Position numbers and translations under genes: made by a program. A stretch of DNA of 64,000 bases. It comes from Bog-473 sp963721585 (GTDB lineage: Bacteria; Actinomycetota; Acidimicrobiia; Acidimicrobiales; RAAP-2). The stretch lies in the NCBI GenBank assembly GCA_963721585.1, contig CAVRJN010000007.1, positions 1,178,001 through 1,242,000 of the forward strand, read 5' to 3'. Under the pieces are notes generated by a model. That model saw only the letters and a program-made list of their open reading frames with translations. It did not search any database and was not told where the DNA came from. This document shows, piece by piece, positions 26,528 through 34,506 of the stretch; the first letter of the stretch is position 1; each line of letters starts with the position of its first letter.

Positions 26528-26648
26528 GGCGACATCATCGCCCACCGGAGTGTCCGCCAGATTGACCTAATTGAATAGTCTCGGACGAGACGGCCGAGGA
26601 TCCCATCGTCGGATCCCGCACCCGCCACCCAAGGAGGCCACTACCCCG

Positions 26649-28043
26649 ATGAGCGACTACCCCTATGCCGACCGCTTCGCGATCAACCGCGTGCTCCCGG
26701 AAGAGGGCATGAACCGGGAAGAGGTTCTCGCCGAGCTCCGCACGATGGCAACCGAGGAGGACGCCTTCTGGGAGACCGGCAAGTGCTCGGGCACCATGTA
26801 CTGCGGCGACCACGACCACTACCACTTCATGAACGAGGCCTTCGGCCTGTTCGCCCACGTGAACGTCCTGCAACGGGATATGTGCCCCAGTGCGACAAAG
26901 TTCGAGGCGGAGATCATCGCCATGACGCTCGACCTGCACCACGGCGAGGCGGCGGTCGCCGCCGGTGACGACCCCGTTGGCCTGGTCACCACGGGCGGGA
27001 CGGGCAGCATTCTGCACGCCATCCTCGCCTACCGCGAGCACGCGGCACAGACGCGGGGCGTGACGCGGCCGAACGTGATCAAGCCCGAGACGGCCCATCC
27101 GGCTTTCGACAAGGCATGCCATCTCTTCGGCGTCGAGCTGCGGCGGGCGCCGATCGACCCGCGGACGACCCAGGTCGACGTGGACTGGGTGCGAGACCAC
27201 ATGGACGACCAGACGGTCGCCCTCATCGGGTCGGCGTGCAACTACGGGTACGGCACCGTCGACCCGATCGCCGACCTCTCCGACGTCGCCCTCGAGCGCG
27301 GGGTCGGGCTCCACGTCGACTCCTGCCTCGGAGGGTTCATCCTTCCCTTCGGCCGCGAGCTCGGGTACGACATTCCGCCCTTCGACTACTCGGTGCCGGG
27401 CGTGACCTCCATGTCGGCCGACACGCACAAGTACGGATACGCCTTCAAGGGCTCGTCGGTGCTCAGCTTCCGCTCCAAGGCCCTGCGCAACGCGCAGTAC
27501 TTCTACCTGACGGACTGGAGCGGCGGGAAGTACACCTCACCCGGGATGGAGGGCTCGCGTTCGGGTGGCCTGATCGCGGCCACCTGGGCCGCCATGGTGC
27601 AGTACGGGCACGCGGGCTACCTGGGCTACGCGCGGGAGATCTTCGAGACGTCGTTCGCCATGCAGGAGGCGGTGCTGTCGCATCCCGAGCTGCGCCTGGT
27701 CGGCCGGCCGACCTTCCTCTTCTCCTTCACCTCCGATGCTTTCGACATCTACCACGTGAACGATTTCATGCGGACGAGGGGGTGGCGCTTCAATGGGCAG
27801 CAATACCCCAACGCGCTGCACATGGCGGTCACGAGGCCCCAGACCCAGCCCGAGGTGGTGCCCGAGTTCACGGCGGACCTGGCCGACGCGGTGGACTACG
27901 CCAAGGAGCACGCGGATGAGGCACCGCGCTCGGGGGCCATCTACGGCGGAGTGGCCGGCGGCATGACCGAGGAGGCGGACGAGTTCATCCGCGCCGTCAT
28001 GGCCGACATGCTCGACGGGCAGTCCACCATTCCACCTTCGTGA
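26649..28043 (+). CDS. PLP-dependent decarboxylase/lyase (group II, sphingosine-phosphate-lyase-like)
   Basis: A 464-residue PLP enzyme of the group II decarboxylase family. GTGSILHAILAYR corresponds to the phosphate-binding turn, HVDSCLGGFILPF has the ring-contacting Asp, and SADTHKYGYAFKGSS carries the PLP Lys261. The sequence most resembles sphingosine-1-phosphate-lyase-like members by eye, which split a C-C bond of amino alcohol phosphates, though glutamate or tyrosine decarboxylase chemistry cannot be excluded. A strong AAGGAGG lies 11 bases before the ATG. The stop overlaps the start of the maleylpyruvate-isomerase-like gene (GTGA). Confidence 0.85.
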   Translation: MSDYPYADRFAINRVLPEEGMNREEVLAELRTMATEEDAFWETGKCSGTMYCGDHDHYHFMNEAFGLFAHVNVLQRDMCPSATKFEAEIIAMTLDLHHGEAAVAAGDDPVGLVTTGGTGSILHAILAYREHAAQTRGVTRPNVIKPETAHPAFDKACHLFGVELRRAPIDPRTTQVDVDWVRDHMDDQTVALIGSACNYGYGTVDPIADLSDVALERGVGLHVDSCLGGFILPFGRELGYDIPPFDYSVPGVTSMSADTHKYGYAFKGSSVLSFRSKALRNAQYFYLTDWSGGKYTSPGMEGSRSGGLIAATWAAMVQYGHAGYLGYAREIFETSFAMQEAVLSHPELRLVGRPTFLFSFTSDAFDIYHVNDFMRTRGWRFNGQQYPNALHMAVTRPQTQPEVVPEFTADLADAVDYAKEHADEAPRSGAIYGGVAGGMTEEADEFIRAVMADMLDGQSTIPPS

Positions 28044-28648
28044 GGGCGCAGGCCGAGACGGGGGTTCCGACGGTCTTGGTCGAGGGGTGCGTGGCCGCCC
28101 ACGCCACGTTGCTGGCCGCCATCGCCGACCTGACCGACGACGTCGCCCGCGGACCGAGCCGCCTCCCCGGCTGGAGCGTGGGCCACGTACTGACCCACCT
28201 CGCCCGCAATGCCGACAGCGTGGTGTGGCGGCTGGAGGGCGCCGCGCTGGGCGAGTTGCGTGACCAGTATCCAGGGGGTCTGGACCAGCGCAGGGGTGAC
28301 ATCGACGCCGGCGCGGACCGTCCAGCGGACGAACTGGTCGCCGACGTGCGGCTGAGCGCAGGCGCCGTCGAGCGTGCGATGACCGAACTCCCCACGGCCG
28401 GATGGGACGCGGTCTCGCGCACGTCGAAGGGTGTGGTGGAGGACTCACGCGGCGCGGTGTTGTCGCGCTGGCGCGAGGTGGTGGTGCATCACGGTGATCT
28501 GGGCCTAGGACCGGTCCCGTACCCGCCCGCGTTGATCGCTCGCTGGCTGCCACGCGAGCTTCCAAGGTTGGCGGAACGGAGCGACCCCGCCCAGCTGCTC
28601 GCCTGGGTCATCGGGCGCGGTGACCCGCCTGTCCTCACCCCCTGGTGA
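28040..28648 (+). CDS. Maleylpyruvate isomerase family mycothiol-dependent enzyme
   Basis: A 202-residue DinB/mycothiol-maleylpyruvate-isomerase (MDMPI) fold protein. The N-terminal helical bundle includes LPGWSVGHVLTHLARNAD with metal-ligand His residues and later WREVVVHHGDLG with the second His pair. Members use mycothiol as cofactor and a divalent metal to isomerise or conjugate substrates, so the gene supports an actinobacterial host. It is translationally coupled to the PLP decarboxylase. Its last base abuts the end of the convergent lipoprotein gene with no gap. Confidence 0.8.
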   Translation: MRAQAETGVPTVLVEGCVAAHATLLAAIADLTDDVARGPSRLPGWSVGHVLTHLARNADSVVWRLEGAALGELRDQYPGGLDQRRGDIDAGADRPADELVADVRLSAGAVERAMTELPTAGWDAVSRTSKGVVEDSRGAVLSRWREVVVHHGDLGLGPVPYPPALIARWLPRELPRLAERSDPAQLLAWVIGRGDPPVLTPW

Positions 28649-29671
28649 TCAGGTGGAGACGAACGCGTTGCCCGACCGGTCCACGGCGACGCAGGAGGAG
28701 ACCGCCGGGCACGAGATGCTCGCCAGTGCGTGGCCGCCGTCGATCAAGGTGCCGGCACTCCAGGTCGAGCCGTTCCACCCGAAGACGCGCCCGAGGGAGT
28801 CGACGGCCCGGCAGAACGTGGTCGTCGGACACGAGACGGAGGTCAGGCCCGAGGCGTCGGTGCCCGTGAGGGGCGGCTCGGTGGCGATCGAGACCGGGGC
28901 GGAGAAGCTGACTCCGTTCCAGGTCAGGACGTCGCCGTCGCTGTCGACGATGACGCAGAAGGTCGTCGAGGCGCAGGACACGGAGTTGAGCTGGCCCTGG
29001 CTGTCGATGTCGCCCGGCTGGGTCCAGGTCCGCCCGTTGAACACCGAGGGCCCGCCCTCGGCCGCGATGCAGAAGCTCGGGGACACGCACGAGATCTGGT
29101 TGGCGGCCCCCCAGGCGCCCAGATTGCCGGACCACCCATTGCCGTCGTAGGCGAACGAGTTCCCCTCGCCGTCGATGGTGATGCAGAACGTGGGCCCGGT
29201 GCAGTCGATCGCCGTGATGCCCTGCGCGGCCGAAATGGTGGCGGGCGGCTGCCATGCCGACCCGCTGAGGAGCGCCACCTGGTTCAAATTTGGTGCGGCG
29301 GCGCAGAAGCCGCTGCCGGCGCACGAGAGGTAGGCCGCGCCCTGGGGAGAAGGGGACGGCACGGGCGCGCCGAGGACACTGACCTTCTCCAGGTACAGCC
29401 GATAGGTCTGCCCGGTGGTCGATCCCATGACGCAGGAGGAGGGTGCGGGGCACGACACGACAGAGAGGTCCGTGCCGGCGGCGACCCGGATCGCCTTGGA
29501 CCACGTGCCGGCCGGACCCGCGGTGGTGCTCGTGGTGGCGCGGGTGGTCGTCGTCTTCGTGGTGGGAGCGCTCGACGACCCGGGAGTCTGACTGCACCCC
29601 GCCGCGAGGAACGACAGCGCCACCGCGGCGAGCGCCGCCCAGAATGGCCTCTGCCTCAACCGTCTCGGCAC
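28649..29671 (-). CDS. Lipoprotein with seven SCxxxxxC propeller-like repeats
   Basis: A 340-residue exported protein. The signal peptide ends in a lipobox (LSFLAAGC), followed by a Thr/Ser linker, so it should be lipid-anchored outside the membrane. The rest holds seven repeats of about 40-45 residues, each with a paired-cysteine core: SCPAPSSC, SCAGSGFC, DCTGPTFC, SCVSPSFC, SCASTTFC, SCPTTTFC and SCPAVSSC, followed by an acidic turn and an 'NG.sW' strand. Seven such units suggest a seven-bladed beta propeller with a disulfide in each blade. The GTG start overlaps the Lrp stop by one base (TAGTG). Function unknown, probably binding. Confidence 0.75.
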   Translation of the reverse strand: MPRRLRQRPFWAALAAVALSFLAAGCSQTPGSSSAPTTKTTTTRATTSTTAGPAGTWSKAIRVAAGTDLSVVSCPAPSSCVMGSTTGQTYRLYLEKVSVLGAPVPSPSPQGAAYLSCAGSGFCAAAPNLNQVALLSGSAWQPPATISAAQGITAIDCTGPTFCITIDGEGNSFAYDGNGWSGNLGAWGAANQISCVSPSFCIAAEGGPSVFNGRTWTQPGDIDSQGQLNSVSCASTTFCVIVDSDGDVLTWNGVSFSAPVSIATEPPLTGTDASGLTSVSCPTTTFCRAVDSLGRVFGWNGSTWSAGTLIDGGHALASISCPAVSSCVAVDRSGNAFVST

Positions 29672-30150
29672 TACTGCTGGGCCGGGAGGCCGTTTGCCTC
29701 GAGGGCGCGGTGGCGCGACCACGTATCGAGCACGATGAGGGTCTTGGTGCCGGTGACGCGTCCGCGCCGCCTGAGCTGCTCGATCACCTGGCCGAGGCGC
29801 TCCACGTCGGGCACCTGGAGCCACACGAGCGCGTCCGGATCGCCGGCCGTGGTGAAAACCGCCTGCACCTCGGAGAGCTGCATCGCCGTGTCCTTGATCT
29901 CCTGCAGGTCGGCGGTTCCGGCAAAGCGTACTTCGGTGAAGGCTTGAATCGGACGCCCGGCCTTCCGGTGGTCGACGACGACGGTGTAGCCCGCGATCAC
30001 CCCGGTGCGCTCGAGGCGCTCGATACGCCGGGTCACCGCGGACGCGGACAAGGAGACCTGCTCACCGATGTCGGCCATCGTCCGGCGGGCGTTGTGCGAC
30101 AGCAATTCGATGATGTGGTGATCGATCGGGTCGAGGTCCTCAGTTCCCAT
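29671..30150 (-). CDS. Lrp/AsnC family transcriptional regulator
   Basis: A 159-residue Lrp-type regulator. The N-terminal helix-turn-helix covers about residues 5-55 (LSASAVTRRIERLERTGVIAGY), and the C-terminal RAM ligand-binding ferredoxin-like domain covers about 65-145. The ATG at 30150 is the first start that gives the usual Lrp beginning (a short tail then LDPIDHHIIELL). Such proteins sense amino acids or related small molecules. It lies directly upstream of the propeller lipoprotein and overlaps it by one base, so it may control and be co-expressed with it. Confidence 0.88.
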   Translation of the reverse strand: MGTEDLDPIDHHIIELLSHNARRTMADIGEQVSLSASAVTRRIERLERTGVIAGYTVVVDHRKAGRPIQAFTEVRFAGTADLQEIKDTAMQLSEVQAVFTTAGDPDALVWLQVPDVERLGQVIEQLRRRGRVTGTKTLIVLDTWSRHRALEANGLPAQQ

Positions 30151-30246
30151 GGCCCCGAAGCCTAACGACACAGGGTTGTCTCGCACGTTCAGTGCACCAG
30201 AGGAGCCCAGAGTTGCTGCTCCGTTGCGTGGGTCCCGAGCGAGGGG

Positions 30247-30834
30247 TCAGATTTCCCGCCGGTGCACGGCCACGGCATAGCGGTCGCCCGGTGCGGAGGG
30301 GTGCTTGTCCCACGTCGACCAGCGGTCCTGCAGCGCGAGGCCCGAACGGGCGGCCAGTGTGTCGTGCCGGCGGGGACCGAAGCCGTCGCGCCGCAGGGAG
30401 TAGCCCGTCACGAGGAGGCCACCGGGGCGTAGCCAGCGTGCCGCATTTCGTATGACCCGGCCTTCGGTGCCCGGCGGGACGAAGATCAACACGTTGCCGG
30501 CCATGACGACGACGTCGAAGGTCTGGCCGAGGTCCAGCCCGGGGTCCGTCAGGTCGCCCTGCACCCACACGAGATCGGGCGCCTTGGCGCGGGCCGCCTC
30601 GAGCATCGCCGCGTCGACATCGACGCCGACGACCGCGTGGCCACGCCGATTGAGCTCGATCGCCACCCTTCCGGTACCGCACCCCGCATCGAGCACCGAT
30701 GCCGGTTCGGGCGCGATGGAGGCGACGAGGGCCGCCTCACCGTGCATATCCATGCCGGCGGCCGCCAGGTCCTCGAAGCGGCGGTCGTACGCCCGCCCTC
30801 GTGGGACATCGCTGTTCTCCCAGGGACCCGACAC
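30247..30834 (-). CDS. Class I SAM-dependent methyltransferase
   Basis: A 195-residue methyltransferase with the Rossmann-like SAM-binding fold. Motif I is VLDAGCGTGRVAIEL near residue 47, the acidic ribose-binding strand VVGVDVDAAML follows, and WLRPGGLLVTGYSL is the usual strand beta-5 region. The substrate domain is short, so the acceptor is probably a small molecule. The start at 30834 has family-like sequence from the first residues. It stands alone between the Lrp regulator and the divergent NRDE gene. Confidence 0.82.
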   Translation of the reverse strand: MSGPWENSDVPRGRAYDRRFEDLAAAGMDMHGEAALVASIAPEPASVLDAGCGTGRVAIELNRRGHAVVGVDVDAAMLEAARAKAPDLVWVQGDLTDPGLDLGQTFDVVVMAGNVLIFVPPGTEGRVIRNAARWLRPGGLLVTGYSLRRDGFGPRRHDTLAARSGLALQDRWSTWDKHPSAPGDRYAVAVHRREI

Positions 30835-30958
30835 TCAGCGGAGGGACGCGCTCCCGGCCGACGTGGTCGTGATGACAGCGGCCGCCGTGGTGCACATTCG
30901 CATGGTCCGCACGGTAGCCCGCCGCCTGCCCCGGGAAGCGGTCGGTAGGGTGATCCCC

Positions 30959-31714
30959 GTGTGTCTCCTCGTGGTCGCCTCGCGGGTCGTGCGGGGCGAG
31001 CCGCTGATCGTCGGCGCGAACCGCGATGAGGTCCTGGACCGACCCTCCACCGCCGTGACGGTGTTGGAGGAAGGGCCGCCCCGCGTGGTGGGCGGGCGGG
31101 ACGAACTCTCCGGGGGTACCTGGCTCGCCGTGAACGAGCACGGCGTGTGCGCCGGGCTCACCAACCAGCCGCTGGGCGACGCCAAGGACCCGACCAAGCG
31201 ATCACGGGGCGAGCTCCCCCTTGCGCTGGCCCGCCACACCACGGCGGCCGGCGCGGTCGCCGCCCTCCTCGCTGCGTTTCGCCCGGCCGACTTCAACGGA
31301 TCGTGGCTCCTCGTCGGCGACCGCACTGCACTGTTCTTCGTCGACTTCACCGGCTCGGGCGACGGCCTGGCGGTCGAACTGCCCCCGGGTTTCCACGTTC
31401 TCGAAAACCGCGCGCTCGGCGAGGCCTCGCCGAAGGTCGATCTGGTGCGGGAGGAGCTCGACACTATGCCGGCGCCGGACGGAGACCAGGTGGTGGACGC
31501 CTTCCGTCGCATCCTGGCCGACCACCGGAATCCTGAGGGAGAGGAGCGGCCGAACGCGGCCAACTGCGTCCACCTCGAGACGTTCGGAACACGGTCGTCG
31601 TGCATTGTGCGCGTGCAACCGGGGACCGCTCCGCCGCGCCTGTGGGTGGCCGACGGCCCTCCCTGCACCACCGCCTACGAGGACGCGGACATCTGGGGAG
31701 TCCCGCCCCCCTGA
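30959..31714 (+). CDS. NRDE family (TANGO2-like) protein
   Basis: A 251-residue protein of the NRDE/TANGO2 family. The GTG at 30959 places Cys at position 2, as is typical (MCLLVVA), and the name-giving motif is read as ANRDE near residue 22, followed by GGTWLAVNEHG. Relatives have an Ntn-hydrolase-like fold, and eukaryotic TANGO2 has been linked to heme or lipid handling; the bacterial role is unknown. It ends 10 bp from the convergent ettA stop. Confidence 0.85.
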   Translation: MCLLVVASRVVRGEPLIVGANRDEVLDRPSTAVTVLEEGPPRVVGGRDELSGGTWLAVNEHGVCAGLTNQPLGDAKDPTKRSRGELPLALARHTTAAGAVAALLAAFRPADFNGSWLLVGDRTALFFVDFTGSGDGLAVELPPGFHVLENRALGEASPKVDLVREELDTMPAPDGDQVVDAFRRILADHRNPEGEERPNAANCVHLETFGTRSSCIVRVQPGTAPPRLWVADGPPCTTAYEDADIWGVPPP

Positions 31715-31724
31715 GGTCGCCGGA

Positions 31725-33404
31725 TCAGTCCCGGACAAGCGGCTTGTACCGCAGGCGGTGCGGCTGGTCGGCGTCGACGCCGAGCCGCTTGTGCCTGTCC
31801 GCCTCGTAGTCGGTGAAATTCCCTTCCCACCACCTCGCTTCGGACTCCCCTTCGAAGGCGAGCACGTGGGTTGCGATGCGATCGAGGAACCACCGGTCGT
31901 GGCTGATCACGACCGCACAACCGGGGAAGGCCAGCAGCGCATCCTCGAGCGCCCGCAGCGTGTCCACGTCCAGATCGTTGGTCGGCTCGTCGAGAAGCAA
32001 GACGTTGCCGCCACTGCTCAGCACCTTGGCCAGCAGCACCCGGTTGCGCTCGCCCCCCGAGAGCTGGCCGACCTTCTTCTGCTGGTCGCTCCCCTTGAAC
32101 CCGAAGCCCGCCACATAGGCGCGCCCGTGCAGCTCGCGTCCGCCGACGACGAGCCGATCCACACCTCCCGTGATCTCCTCGTAGACCGTGGCGTCGGGTG
32201 TCAGCGACTCGCGCGACTGGTCCACGTAGGCGAGCTGGACCGATGCGCCGATCGTCAGACTGCCCGCATCGGGCTTTTCCTCACCGACGATCATCCTGAA
32301 CAGGGTCGTCTTGCCGGCTCCGTTGGGCCCGATGACGCCGACGATGCCACCGGGAGGAAGGGTGAACGACAGGCCGTCCATGAGCAGGTGGTCGCCGAAC
32401 GCTTTCACGACGCCGGCCGCGTCCACGACCTGGTCCCCCAGGCGCGGACCGGGCGGGATCGACAACTCGACCTTCTCGGCGCGCCGCTCGCTCGATTCGG
32501 CCTCTGACACGAGCTCGTTGTAGGCCGTGATGCGCGCCTTCCCCTTGCTCTGCCGGGCTCGGGGCGACATCCGGATCCATTCGAGCTCGCGCTCGAGCGA
32601 GGCCTGCCGGGAGCGGTCGGCCTTCTCCTCGGCCGCGAGGCGCGCCTGTTTCTGTTCGAGCCACGAGGAGTAGTTGCCCTCCCAGGGAATTCCCGCACCT
32701 CGGTCGAGCTCGAGGATCCAGCCGGCAACGTTGTCGAGGAAGTAGCGATCGTGCGTCACCGCGACGACCGTGCCGGGGTACACCTGCAGCGTCCGTTCCA
32801 GCCAGGCCACCGACTCGGCGTCGAGATGGTTGGTCGGCTCGTCCAAGAGGAGCAGGTCGGGTTTCGAGAGGAGCAGGCGGCAGAGCGCGACCCGGCGTCG
32901 TTCGCCACCCGAGAGGGTGGAAACGTCGGCGTCGCCCGGCGGGAGGCGCAGCGCATCCATGGCGATCTCGAAGGTGCGGTCGAGCTCCCACGCTCCGGCA
33001 GCATCGATCTTGGTCTGCAGGTCGGCCTGCTCGGCCAGCAGTGCGTCAATGTCGGCATCGGGGTCACCGAAAGCGGCGCACACCGCGTTGTACCGGTCGA
33101 CCAGCTGCTTCGCTTCGCCCACACCTTCGGCCACGTTCCCGGCGACGTCCTTGGATTCGTCGAGTTTCGGCTCCTGCGGCAGATACCCGACGGTGAACCC
33201 CGGGGTCAGGCGGGCTTCACCCGAGAACCCGTCGTCCTCGCCCGCCATGATCCGCAGCAACGACGACTTGCCCGAACCGTTGGACCCGATGACGCCGATC
33301 TTCGCACCCGGATAGAAGGAGAGATTGATGCCCTTGAGCACCTCGCGATCGGGCGGATAGAAGCGCGTGAGACCGCGGATGGTGTAGATGAACTGGGGAG
33401 CCAC
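31725..33404 (-). CDS. ettA: Energy-dependent translational throttle protein EttA (ABC-F)
   Basis: A 559-residue ABC-F protein with two nucleotide-binding domains and no membrane part. The first domain has Walker A GSNGSGKSS (about 40), signature LSGGERRR and LLLLDEPTNHLD. The second has GPNGAGKTT (about 347), LSGGERNR and LLLDEPTNDLD. The interdomain linker (about 245-320, SRQASLERELEWIRMSPRAR) is the charged helical arm that enters the ribosomal E site. Length and the MAPQFIYTIRGLTRFYPP start match EttA, which gates translation elongation according to ATP/ADP. It follows the hpnA-like gene by 49 bp and may be co-transcribed. Confidence 0.92.
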   Translation of the reverse strand: MAPQFIYTIRGLTRFYPPDREVLKGINLSFYPGAKIGVIGSNGSGKSSLLRIMAGEDDGFSGEARLTPGFTVGYLPQEPKLDESKDVAGNVAEGVGEAKQLVDRYNAVCAAFGDPDADIDALLAEQADLQTKIDAAGAWELDRTFEIAMDALRLPPGDADVSTLSGGERRRVALCRLLLSKPDLLLLDEPTNHLDAESVAWLERTLQVYPGTVVAVTHDRYFLDNVAGWILELDRGAGIPWEGNYSSWLEQKQARLAAEEKADRSRQASLERELEWIRMSPRARQSKGKARITAYNELVSEAESSERRAEKVELSIPPGPRLGDQVVDAAGVVKAFGDHLLMDGLSFTLPPGGIVGVIGPNGAGKTTLFRMIVGEEKPDAGSLTIGASVQLAYVDQSRESLTPDATVYEEITGGVDRLVVGGRELHGRAYVAGFGFKGSDQQKKVGQLSGGERNRVLLAKVLSSGGNVLLLDEPTNDLDVDTLRALEDALLAFPGCAVVISHDRWFLDRIATHVLAFEGESEARWWEGNFTDYEADRHKRLGVDADQPHRLRYKPLVRD

Positions 33405-33453
33405 GGCGACCAGTGTGCCCGATGGGAACGGTGCCGCCGCGCCGGCGGACGCG

Positions 33454-34506
33454 TCAGCGGTCCGAGGACCAGTGAATCCGGCTCAGCCTGCCCCTGCCGA
33501 CCATGCCTGACGCGGCAAACCAGCGGGCGGACGCCTCGAGCGCCTCGACGGCGGGCCGTGGCGCATACCCGAGTTCCGCACGGGCCCGGCCGGTGTCGAA
33601 GGACATCTGGGAGGTCGCCATGCGGGCGGCCTCCAGCGGCACGGACGGGTGCCGGCGCAGAATTCGGCCCTCCACCAGTTCGGAGACGGCCGCCACGGCC
33701 AGGGCCAGCGATTTGGGCACCCTGCCGTAGGGGGCAGGGAGGCCCGTGAGCGCGGCGAGCCCGGCGAGCACCTGCTGCAGAGTGAGGTTCTCCCCGCCGA
33801 GGATGTAGCTCCGCCCCATGCGGCCGTTCTCGAGCGCCAGCACATGCCCGGCCGCGAGATCATCGACGTGCGCCACGTTCAACACAGTGTCGACATAGGC
33901 CGGCATGCGCCCGTTCAGGAAGTCGAGTACGAGCTTGCCAGTCGGCGTGGGAACGCGGTCCCCGGGCCCGACCGGGAAGGTCGGCAACACGAGCGAGGCC
34001 GGCAGACCCTCGGCGACGGCACGCAGCACCTCGTGCTCGGCCACATACTTCGAGCGCTTGTAGGACCCGTAGAGATGCCGGACATCGGGGAACGAGCGCT
34101 CGTCGGCCGAGTGGGAACCCGAGACGTGCTCGAGACCGAGCGTGCCGACCGTGCTGGTGTACACGAGTCGCTCGACGCCCGCCTCGCGAGCCGCGTCGAG
34201 GACGTTCCTGGTGCCGTCGACGTTGATGGCGTAGAAGGTCTCGGGGTCCCGGGCCCAGAAGCGGTACAACGCCGCCACATGGAAGACGGCCCTGCATCCG
34301 CTCACCGCGCTCCGCACGTCCTCGCCGCGACGCAGGTCGCCGACCACCTGCTTGACGTCGAGCCCCTCGAGGTTCGTGGTGTCGGCCCCCGGCTCCACCA
34401 GCGCGACGACCTCCTGCTCCCGCGCCACCAGCTGGCGCGTCACCGCCGAACCGATGAACCCGCTGGCTCCCGTGACGAGGACCCGGTCTCCGGAGTCGAG
34501 TTTCAC
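33454..34506 (-). CDS. hpnA: NAD-dependent epimerase, HpnA-like (hopanoid-associated)
   Basis: A 350-residue extended SDR. It has TGASGFIGSAV at about residues 13-23, the catalytic-type Tyr-x3-Lys in SYKRSKYVAEHE, and GENLTLQQVLAGLA in the substrate half. The run FHVAALYRFWARDPETFY and the following 'NVDGTRNVLDAAREAGVERLVYTSTVGTLGL' region correspond closely to the conserved core of HpnA, the dihydroflavonol-reductase-like protein of hopanoid clusters. The GTG start overlaps the stop of the class III aminotransferase gene. The exact reaction of HpnA is not firmly established. Squalene-hopene cyclase is not in this window. Confidence 0.75.
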   Translation of the reverse strand: MKLDSGDRVLVTGASGFIGSAVTRQLVAREQEVVALVEPGADTTNLEGLDVKQVVGDLRRGEDVRSAVSGCRAVFHVAALYRFWARDPETFYAINVDGTRNVLDAAREAGVERLVYTSTVGTLGLEHVSGSHSADERSFPDVRHLYGSYKRSKYVAEHEVLRAVAEGLPASLVLPTFPVGPGDRVPTPTGKLVLDFLNGRMPAYVDTVLNVAHVDDLAAGHVLALENGRMGRSYILGGENLTLQQVLAGLAALTGLPAPYGRVPKSLALAVAAVSELVEGRILRRHPSVPLEAARMATSQMSFDTGRARAELGYAPRPAVEALEASARWFAASGMVGRGRLSRIHWSSDR

